Below, in pieces: positions 55,383 to 62,359 of a stretch of DNA of 64,000 nucleotides; within the stretch, counting starts at the first letter, position 1, and each line of letters opens with the position of its first letter. A model generated the notes under the pieces. It saw nothing but the letters and a program-made list of their open reading frames with translations, was not told where the DNA came from and searched no databases. The position numbers were made by a program, and so were the translations under genes. The stretch is from Phycisphaerales bacterium (GTDB lineage Bacteria > Planctomycetota > Phycisphaerae > Phycisphaerales > UBA1924): positions 1 to 64,000 of the forward strand of contig JASBRY010000002.1 in NCBI GenBank assembly GCA_030149165.1, read 5' to 3'.

Positions 55383-55862
55383 TCATGCCGAGTCCTCGAT
55401 CAAGTCCTTGAGACGATCTAAATGATCCCCCTCGCACTTCTCCATCATCTTGATCATCATCGGCCCGGTCACCACCGACATCGCTTTGGTCCACCACTTG
55501 TTCGGAGCGTTCGACATTGTCCAAGTTGCTTCCGTTCCACCCTCGCTCGGCGCGTAAGAATATTCTGCGATCATCCGATTGCAACCGTCATCAAAGACCG
55601 CCTTGTGGTGCAACACCCCGCTGACGAGCTCATGACGCTCAATGTCAATGATCGCTTTCGCGTTCATCTTACCCATTTTGCGTGTTTCTCGGAAACGCAT
55701 GCCGTTGCACATTGGATCAGTCTGCTGGTGCTCTGACAGCATCTCGATCGACACCAAACTTGGTCCCATCCACGACTTGATGTTGTCCCAATCCGACAAC
55801 CAATCACGGACTTGCTCTGGAGTGCAGTTAATCTTGACTTGCTTGGTGAGCGACTTTGGCAT
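55383..55862 (-). CDS. SRPBCC (START/Bet v1-like) family protein
   Basis: 159 residues. The N-terminus (KQVKINCTPEQVRDWLSDWD, NIKSWMGPSL) is the usual first strand and helices of polyketide-cyclase-like ligand-binding proteins. The middle strands (GMRFRETRKMGKMNAKA, RMIAEYSYAPSEGGTEATW) and the long C-terminal helix (MMEKCEGDHLDRLKDLI) fit the fold. Such proteins hold hydrophobic ligands in the cytoplasm; no ligand can be named. It lies 19 bp before murD and 17 bp after the protease gene on the same strand. Confidence 0.75.
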   Translation of the reverse strand: MPKSLTKQVKINCTPEQVRDWLSDWDNIKSWMGPSLVSIEMLSEHQQTDPMCNGMRFRETRKMGKMNAKAIIDIERHELVSGVLHHKAVFDDGCNRMIAEYSYAPSEGGTEATWTMSNAPNKWWTKAMSVVTGPMMIKMMEKCEGDHLDRLKDLIEDSA

Positions 55863-55879
55863 GCAGACACTATATCAGA

Positions 55880-57310
55880 TCAGCGGATACTCAACCGAAT
55901 ATCGACTGTCCCAGATCCTTCACGCCAGACGGTCACATCTACGCTGTTGCCAGTGAGCAATCCGGCATCCGCGAGTAAAACAAGAAACTGACTGAGATCT
56001 TCGAATCGTTCTCCTTCTACTCTTCGGATTTCATCGCCAGCCTCCAAACCCGCCATTGAAGCAGGCATCCCCCTCCAGACTTGATTCACACGCACACCCT
56101 CGGCACTCCCGCTGAACAATGCACCAAGCTGCAACTGGATTGGTTGAGCCAATCTCTGTGCGAGTACTTCTGGTCGCATCTGACCGAGCGTGACTGAGAG
56201 TTCCAAAAACTCTCCGCTGCGATACACCTCGAGCGAGATAGGCTTGCCTGCTCGTTGTGAACTGATGAGCGACGACAGCGCCTCAGCGTTGGTCACTGGC
56301 GATCCCTGCACGCTCAGGATCACATCACTCGGAAGAACGCCCGCACGATCTGATGGGCCGTCGGTTTCAACACCAGTGATTCGGATCCCGAATCTCGACT
56401 CGCCATCCTCATTGACCACTTCAACGCGTCCCGAACGCGAGGAGTCGTACGAGATCCCCATGAACCCCCTGGAGACTGACCCGTGCTCGATGATCTGCGC
56501 CACGATGGGCTCAATAGTTCCGAGAGGGATCGCGAAAGAAATCCCAGCGGAGTCACCGCCGGAATCCTCTGGATTCGATCCGACCGTGCTTGCGGCGGTC
56601 GCGATCGCGACATTCATGCCAATCACTTGTCCATCGGTATTGACCAGTGGTCCACCAGAGTTGCCCGGATTCACAGCCGCATCCGTTTGAATGTAGTTGG
56701 TGTACCCTCCCACCAATCGCGCGCCTTGTGCCTGTCGGCCGAGTCCAGAAACGATCCCCTCCGACATTGAGAACTTGAATCCAAACGGAGAACCAAACGC
56801 GAACACGCGCTCGCCGACACGAGGGAGCCGTTGCGTAGCGCGCATCGCTGGGAATGTGGTGTGCGACCGATCGACCTCGATCACCGCGATGTCTGTATAA
56901 ATATCCGTCCCGATCACTCGACCTTCAACAACATCGCCGTTGTAGAACTCGATGGAGACTCGTTCCGCAGATTTGACCACATGCGCATTGGTGACCAGGT
57001 GTCCTTCAGAATCAAAGATCCAACCCGCTCCGCTGGAGTACGAACCGTAGTTCGATATTTCATCGCCACTGAACTCCGCTCTTGTTTCGATATGAACGAC
57101 ACTCGGCTCAATCGTGTCACCGATCGCTGAAACAGCGCGATCTATGCGACGCAGAATATCGTCATCAGCGAGCACATTGCGAGCAAGTGTGATCCGTGCC
57201 CCTTGTTGAGCGACGGCATAACGATCAAGCAATGAAGGAGCGAGAAAGACCAGCGTTGCCGTAACCAACAGGACGACCAATGCCGGGATAATCGAGACAA
57301 ACTTCCGCAT
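55880..57310 (-). CDS. HtrA/DegP-like S1C serine protease with two PDZ domains
   Basis: 476 residues. An N-terminal TM or signal segment (SIIPALVVLLVTATLVFL) is followed by a trypsin-like domain with catalytic His in VTNAHVVKSA (near residue 110), Asp in TDIAVIEVD and Ser in NPGNSGGPLVNTDG. Two PDZ domains follow: SRGFMGISYDSSRSG ... GVLPSDVILSVQGSPV, and a C-terminal one with VNQVWRGMPASMAGLEAGDE. It should act in the periplasm on damaged or regulatory proteins. ATG 57310 has TTGGAG upstream. It lies 45 bp after panB on the same strand. Confidence 0.92.
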   Translation of the reverse strand: MRKFVSIIPALVVLLVTATLVFLAPSLLDRYAVAQQGARITLARNVLADDDILRRIDRAVSAIGDTIEPSVVHIETRAEFSGDEISNYGSYSSGAGWIFDSEGHLVTNAHVVKSAERVSIEFYNGDVVEGRVIGTDIYTDIAVIEVDRSHTTFPAMRATQRLPRVGERVFAFGSPFGFKFSMSEGIVSGLGRQAQGARLVGGYTNYIQTDAAVNPGNSGGPLVNTDGQVIGMNVAIATAASTVGSNPEDSGGDSAGISFAIPLGTIEPIVAQIIEHGSVSRGFMGISYDSSRSGRVEVVNEDGESRFGIRITGVETDGPSDRAGVLPSDVILSVQGSPVTNAEALSSLISSQRAGKPISLEVYRSGEFLELSVTLGQMRPEVLAQRLAQPIQLQLGALFSGSAEGVRVNQVWRGMPASMAGLEAGDEIRRVEGERFEDLSQFLVLLADAGLLTGNSVDVTVWREGSGTVDIRLSIR

Positions 57311-57355
57311 GGTGGACTCCAATTCGCTCAGGCGGGAAGAAGGAACAGCTGCACA

Positions 57356-58276
57356 CTATGTATTCGGTTTCGTGGCATCCTTGGTGGCAGATTCTTTGGA
57401 GGTCGATCCAAGTTTTTCCGACTCACCCGCTCGCATCGAGTACCGCTGACCCCCGATAGACCCATCACGGACCCTCGAAACCCATTCTTTCCCAGCTCTC
57501 ATGATCTCTGGACCGATCGAGGAAACTGGTTCAGCGAATCTGGGGGGATGATCCGTGAGTCCAAGCAGATCATTCACCACGAGAATCTGTCCATCGCACG
57601 CCGTCCCGGCTCCGATCCCGATCACTGGGACTGATGCGATTTCCATGACGCGAGCGGTCACTTCATCGGGGACCGCTTCGATCAGCAACAGTACCGCGCC
57701 GGCGTCCTGTAGGGCTTGTGCATCCCGCACAACCTGCTCGAGCGAATCTGATGTCCGTCCCGCCGCGACTGGACCACCGGTCACAGAGCTCGTCTGAGGC
57801 TTGCACCCGACATGAGCACAGATTGGCACTCCAGCCCTGGTCAATCGATCAACAATCCCGGCTTGGGTCTCATCCGCTTCGAGCTTGATGACATCCGCCA
57901 TCCCCTCTGTCATGAATCGACCAGCATTGCCCATGGCTTCGTCCACCGATCGGTGATAGCTCATGAACGGCATATCCGCCATCACCAGCGTCCGAGGAGC
58001 GCCCCGCTTCACCGCGGCCGTCATCAGGATCGCGTACTCCATCGGCATGTCAATCGTCCGCTCAAAGCCGAGCATGACCTGAGCCGCGGAATCTCCCGCG
58101 AGCAGGACATGCACCCCCCCACGCTCAAGCCAGCGTGCTGTTGTGGCGTCATAGCACGCGAGACAGGCGAACGGATCGCCACGATGCTTCATCGCCTTGA
58201 GCGTTTTCAGTGTCACAGGATCCCGCATAGTGGGTTCTGTATTGTGGTCAGCTTGGTCATTTGGAGAGAGACTCAT
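57356..58276 (-). CDS. panB: 3-methyl-2-oxobutanoate hydroxymethyltransferase
   Basis: 306 residues, slightly long for PanB because both ends are extended. It makes ketopantoate from 2-oxoisovalerate and methylene-THF for pantothenate and CoA. Motifs: FACLACYDATTARWLER, LLAGDSAAQVMLGFERT, ADMPFMSYH, KLEADETQ, AHVGCKPQTSS (GHIGLTPQ region), LLLIEAVPDEV and VIGIGAGTACDGQILV. Catalytic Glu and metal-binding Asp residues are kept. ATG 58276 is chosen; ATG 58228, closer to the core domain (MRDPVTLKTLKAM), is an alternative. It is the first gene of the minus-strand run. Confidence 0.93.
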   Translation of the reverse strand: MSLSPNDQADHNTEPTMRDPVTLKTLKAMKHRGDPFACLACYDATTARWLERGGVHVLLAGDSAAQVMLGFERTIDMPMEYAILMTAAVKRGAPRTLVMADMPFMSYHRSVDEAMGNAGRFMTEGMADVIKLEADETQAGIVDRLTRAGVPICAHVGCKPQTSSVTGGPVAAGRTSDSLEQVVRDAQALQDAGAVLLLIEAVPDEVTARVMEIASVPVIGIGAGTACDGQILVVNDLLGLTDHPPRFAEPVSSIGPEIMRAGKEWVSRVRDGSIGGQRYSMRAGESEKLGSTSKESATKDATKPNT

Positions 58277-58344
58277 GCTCGATTGTATGTCTCTCGCAAC
58301 GCAGGATGCTAAACTCCATTCTGACCCACACTTGAGAGCATCCC

Positions 58345-59343
58345 ATGACCCATTCAACCATGCTCCGCACACCAAATCTTGCTGATGACCAGATTCTCCG
58401 AGTTGTCGCCGGCCTCCGTCCATGTCGACAAGGCGGGCTTCGGCTTGAGTCCCAAGAACTCGGATCCAAGCACATCATCCACAACTATGGACACGGCGGG
58501 TGCGGGATCACCCTGTCTATGGGAACCGCGCACGCATGCGCCGATCTCATTGAAAAATCGACGAATCGCAATGATCCAATCGCCGTGCTAGGTGCCGGCG
58601 TGGTCGGACTGACCACAGCGAGAGAGCTCGCTTCGCGTGGTCACAAGGTCCGAATTTACGCAAAGCAATCCGGGATCGATACCCTCAGCGTCCTTGCCGG
58701 AGCGCTCTTCCTCCCCGTTGGTATCGAGTACGACCATCCTGATATTGGACAAGAGAAGTTCCTCGAGATTCTCTCCAAGTCCAAGCAATCCCTCGATGCT
58801 CTCGATCCCGAACGCTATGGCATTGACTCACTCCCAGTGTTTGAACCTGAATACGCACACGATCCCGACTTCCTCTTCACCAACGGCACTATCGCGCCTC
58901 CAGTGCACATCGACAAGCTCCCGCTCCCTGGTCCCCCTCGAAGTGGACGCACATTCGAGTCCATGTTTATCCATACTCCCAGATTCCTCAACGCGTTGAT
59001 CGATGATCTTCAATCATTGGATGTGGATCTCAAACAACACACGATGACCTCAGCCGACGACATCGAAAGACTGAGTGAAGAATCCATTGTCAACTGCATG
59101 GCGCTCGGCTCTCGCACGATCTTCAACGACACCGCGATGTATCCAGCACGCGGGGTGTTGGTGCACATGAAGCCGCAGGATCTTGGATACATCATCCACG
59201 ACGGATACAAATACATGTTCCCTCGTGAGGATGCACTCATCCTCGGCGGATGCTTCGACGAGCATGTCTGGGATGACACACCTGATCAAAAGATAGCCGA
59301 CGAGATCCTCTCGCATCACCGAAGATTCTTCGGCGTCGACTAG
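58345..59343 (+). CDS. D-amino-acid-oxidase-family flavoenzyme with circularly permuted domain order
   Basis: 332 residues. Residues about 18-70 hold what is normally the C-terminal end of DAO enzymes: VVAGLRPCRQGGLRLESQEL (substrate-binding Arg) and HNYGHGGCGITLSMGTA (FAD pyrophosphate contact). A ten-residue linker leads to the usual N-terminal FAD Rossmann motif, IAVLGAGVVGLTTARELASR, at about residue 79. The rest follows normal order: LSVLAGALFLPVG, SIVNCMALGSR, YPARGVLVHMK and MFPREDALILGGCF, ending just where GLRP would be expected. One open frame, no second motif copy, no frameshift seen. It should oxidise a D-amino acid or related amine using FAD; substrate unknown. ATG 58345 begins about 12 residues before the first family strand. 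Confidence 0.85.
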   Translation: MTHSTMLRTPNLADDQILRVVAGLRPCRQGGLRLESQELGSKHIIHNYGHGGCGITLSMGTAHACADLIEKSTNRNDPIAVLGAGVVGLTTARELASRGHKVRIYAKQSGIDTLSVLAGALFLPVGIEYDHPDIGQEKFLEILSKSKQSLDALDPERYGIDSLPVFEPEYAHDPDFLFTNGTIAPPVHIDKLPLPGPPRSGRTFESMFIHTPRFLNALIDDLQSLDVDLKQHTMTSADDIERLSEESIVNCMALGSRTIFNDTAMYPARGVLVHMKPQDLGYIIHDGYKYMFPREDALILGGCFDEHVWDDTPDQKIADEILSHHRRFFGVD

Positions 59344-59361
59344 CGCGTACACTCCTCTCCC

Positions 59362-61338
59362 ATGCCCATCCTGAGTGGTACCAATCTGACCCTCCAGTAC
59401 GGAGACGACCTCATCCTCGATGGGGTATCGCTGTCGATCGAACAGAGCGAACGAATCGGTATCGTTGGACGCAATGGATGCGGCAAATCCACACTCATCA
59501 AAATCCTCGCAGGGGTCCTTCCTCCCACCGACGGATCAGTATCCAGCGGCAAAGCGACCATCGGATACCTCCACCAGAATCCGGACCTCAACCCACAGCA
59601 CACACTCAAGGAAGCCGTCGCGAGCGCGTTCGATCACATCAAAGAGCTCAACGCAAGGCTCGAACAGATCTTCGAGGAGATGGGCAACGCCGACAAAGAC
59701 AACCTCGATCGACTCCTGAAAGAACAAACACGCATCGAGCATGAGATCGAAGCCAGTGGTGGTCTGGTCAACGACCACAAAGTTGATCAGATTCTGCATG
59801 GTTTGGGATTCACAGATGCTCAGTTCGGCATCAAAGTCCCTGATCTCTCAGGGGGTCAAAAAGCACGCGTCGCGTTGGGAAAGCTTCTGCTCCAAGATCC
59901 GTCCGTACTCCTGCTTGACGAACCCACCAATCACCTCGACATCCAGGGACGCGAATGGCTGGAAGTGTTCCTTCGTGAAGAGTTCAAAGGAGCCGTGGTC
60001 CTCATCAGTCACGATCGATACATGCTCGATCGCGTTGTCAATCGGATCGTTGAAGTCGAACATGCTCGATTGATTGAGTACCCAGGGAACTACGCCGCGT
60101 TCCGTAAGCAGCGCGCCGAGCGCCGGACAGTCCAGCTCCGCGCGTATGAGAAGCAACAAGCGGAGTTCAAACGCGAAGAAGCGTTCATCGCGCACTTCAA
60201 AGCCGGACAGCGCGCCAAGCAAGCTCGAGGCAGAGAATCAAGACTCAACCGCGCTAAAACACAAACCATCGAGCGCCCACTCGAGCTCGCGAGCCTTCGA
60301 CTCTCGCTCCCCAAAGCTCAGCGAGCGGGTGATATCGTCGTCGCCGCTCGATCGCTCTCGAAGAAGTACCCCAACGAGGACGGCGGCGACAAAGTCCTCT
60401 TCCATGACCTCGATATCCGCATCGAGCGTGGACAACGCTGGGGCGTCATTGGTCCCAACGGCGCTGGAAAGTCCACACTGATCCGTTGCATTCTCGGTGA
60501 GCAGGAAGCCGATCAAGGCACCGTGAAGCTCGGAACCAATCTGGATGTCGGTCACTTCACCCAAACCCACGACAATGTGGATATGTCCAAGACTGTGTTC
60601 CGACATATCCAAGACACTGTCAAAAAGAACACGGATGATCGCGTCACGCTTTCCGAGCTCGAAGCAAGGACCATAGCAGGCGCTTTCTTGTTCTCTGGAG
60701 ACGACCAACAACGCGAACTCCAATCCATGTCCGGCGGAGAGAAAGCAAGAGCCGTGCTCGCTGGATTGCTCGCGAGCGCCAAGAACCTGCTCGTGCTCGA
60801 CGAACCCACCAACCACCTCGACATCCCATCCGCGGAGCGTCTCGAAGAGACCTTCGCTCGCACGCATCACGATCCCAAAACCGGCAAGACCACCAGCGGC
60901 GCGTACGAGGGGACCGCGATCCTGATCTCGCATGATCGTGCTCTGATTGATGCCGTGTGCGATCACCTTATCATACTCGACGGGCATGGGAACGCCGAGA
61001 TCTTCGCAGGCACCTACACCGAGTGGCACGACCAACACCTCAGAGAGTCTATATCAAAGACCACTGCTCAGGATCAACCGAAACAGGCTGCTGAAAAACC
61101 GACCCAACAACCCAAGCCAGAAGCATTAGCGACCAAGTCCCGTTTTTCATGGATGCCGATCAACCAGATCGAGGAGCGGATGACAGACTTGGAGATTGAA
61201 CTCAACACGCTCGACGCTCAGCTCAACGATGTTGACATATGGAAAGACATCGAACACGCCAACGAGGTCACCGCAAAGCGGGACAGCGTGCGCTCGGAAC
61301 TCGACGAGCTCGAAGAGGAATGGCTACGCAAGTCATGA
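59362..61338 (+). CDS. ABC-F family ATPase (Uup-like)
   Basis: 658 residues with two ABC domains and no TM segment. First: Walker A GIVGRNGCGKST, signature LSGGQKARVAL, Walker B LLLDEPTNHLD. Then a linker rich in Lys, Arg and Gln (ERRTVQLRAYEKQQAEFKRE). Second: GVIGPNGAGKST, MSGGEKARAVLAGLL, LVLDEPTNHLD. The C-terminal coiled coil (from about residue 590, RFSWMPINQIEERMTDLE) is like that of Uup. ABC-F proteins act on ribosomes or, for Uup, have been linked to DNA-branch intermediates; the exact role is open. ATG 59362 follows the oxidase gene by 18 bp, possibly one transcript. Confidence 0.93.
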   Translation: MPILSGTNLTLQYGDDLILDGVSLSIEQSERIGIVGRNGCGKSTLIKILAGVLPPTDGSVSSGKATIGYLHQNPDLNPQHTLKEAVASAFDHIKELNARLEQIFEEMGNADKDNLDRLLKEQTRIEHEIEASGGLVNDHKVDQILHGLGFTDAQFGIKVPDLSGGQKARVALGKLLLQDPSVLLLDEPTNHLDIQGREWLEVFLREEFKGAVVLISHDRYMLDRVVNRIVEVEHARLIEYPGNYAAFRKQRAERRTVQLRAYEKQQAEFKREEAFIAHFKAGQRAKQARGRESRLNRAKTQTIERPLELASLRLSLPKAQRAGDIVVAARSLSKKYPNEDGGDKVLFHDLDIRIERGQRWGVIGPNGAGKSTLIRCILGEQEADQGTVKLGTNLDVGHFTQTHDNVDMSKTVFRHIQDTVKKNTDDRVTLSELEARTIAGAFLFSGDDQQRELQSMSGGEKARAVLAGLLASAKNLLVLDEPTNHLDIPSAERLEETFARTHHDPKTGKTTSGAYEGTAILISHDRALIDAVCDHLIILDGHGNAEIFAGTYTEWHDQHLRESISKTTAQDQPKQAAEKPTQQPKPEALATKSRFSWMPINQIEERMTDLEIELNTLDAQLNDVDIWKDIEHANEVTAKRDSVRSELDELEEEWLRKS

Positions 61339-61827
61339 ACTGAGCACCGATCGGATCCGCTCGATGGTTTCCTGCGCGTGTTGATGTGCCGATTTCTTCG
61401 ATTTCAGAATCGCGGATCTCCATGCAAACGGAGCCGGGATCATCGTCAGCGGCAAATACCACATCCAAGTCTCGATCGAATCACCCAACAGCCGCTCATA
61501 CCAACCGAAGCTGAGCATGAACGATTCGGTGAGTGGCAATCCGGGCCAGATCGTGACCACCAGAATCAACGCAAACAGGATCGGCATTTTACGCCGCATG
61601 ATCAACTGAAAGCGGACTCGAGTCTGATCTCCATCCGATTCACTTTGAACAATCAGATCCGAATCAAACGGCGTTCCATGTGCATCCACTACAGCGGATC
61701 CCGATTCACCCCCGGCTTGGAATCCAGCAAGCTTGCCGCGCTTGGACATGGTCTTGAGCGCCTCAACAACCCCACTCGGATCGAGCGTGGTTTCAATCAC
61801 AGGCAGTGTCTCTAGATCGTTCGTCAA
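61333..61827 (-). CDS. Small membrane protein of unknown function
   Basis: 164 residues, not recognised. A soluble N-terminal half (VEALKTMSKRGKLAGFQAGG, then SGSAVVDAHGTPFDSDLIVQ) is followed by two hydrophobic segments near residues 80-100 (PILFALILVVTIWPGLPL) and 115-135 (TWMWYLPLTMIPAPFAW), and a basic helical tail. The N-terminal half has alternating polar strands like a small beta domain. Its 3' end overlaps the ABC-F gene by 6 bp, tail to tail. The length, TM pattern and absence of a better frame support it as real. Confidence 0.65.
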   Translation of the reverse strand: MTNDLETLPVIETTLDPSGVVEALKTMSKRGKLAGFQAGGESGSAVVDAHGTPFDSDLIVQSESDGDQTRVRFQLIMRRKMPILFALILVVTIWPGLPLTESFMLSFGWYERLLGDSIETWMWYLPLTMIPAPFAWRSAILKSKKSAHQHAQETIERIRSVLSS

Positions 61828-61924
61828 TGTGTACTCCAGCAGAACTCAACACATACATCGGTCCAACAGAGCATGAGCATAAGAGCCGTATCGAGGCTGG
61901 CACAGTGTGTGCAGCTAGTAAGTT

Positions 61925-62356
61925 GTGCAGACCCCAGATCCCCAGAGCGGACTTCAGAAGACTCCCTCGTTGCGTCTGATCAACACGGACGGCCGTGTGT
62001 TGTCGACACACCACATCCAATCCCAGTTCTCGGACATCGATCCCTCGATCACCGGACTCGAATCTACTGATCCTCGCATGCTCATCGCGATGATGACCCA
62101 GACCCGAAATGCCTGCCGCTCCTCAGGGCTGAGCCCTCGCGATACGACTGAACTGATTCAGATCGGGAGATCACTCGGCATTTCCCAGATCAATACACGC
62201 AAGATCATCGAGTTGGCTCAAAGCGGAGATCTCCGTCAACTCTCAGAGATCACCCTTGGTGATTTCAATGATAAAAAGACCCGGATTGATATCCGGGTCT
62301 GGATCGTTCTAGGAATCTGGTCGCTCACCATCGCGATCGCGATGAGCGTCGTCTAA
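61925..62356 (+). CDS. Small protein with C-terminal membrane anchor, unknown function
   Basis: 143 residues, not recognised. The soluble part (residues 1-118) is polar with a helical region DTTELIQIGRSLGISQINTR. The last 20 residues form one hydrophobic segment (VWIVLGIWSLTIAIAMSVV), so it would be tail-anchored, with the bulk in the cytoplasm. GTG 61925 is taken as start with weak support; internal ATGs near 62080 would give a shorter form. It is divergent from the small membrane protein on its left (about 100 bp) and converges on the symporter gene 3 bp away. Confidence 0.55.
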   Translation: MQTPDPQSGLQKTPSLRLINTDGRVLSTHHIQSQFSDIDPSITGLESTDPRMLIAMMTQTRNACRSSGLSPRDTTELIQIGRSLGISQINTRKIIELAQSGDLRQLSEITLGDFNDKKTRIDIRVWIVLGIWSLTIAIAMSVV

Positions 62357-62359
62357 CGA

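Noticed and set aside
60238-61038. Minus-strand open frame of 266 codons inside the ABC-F gene
   Set aside because: It is the complement of the conserved second ABC domain; no ribosome site and no recognisable product.
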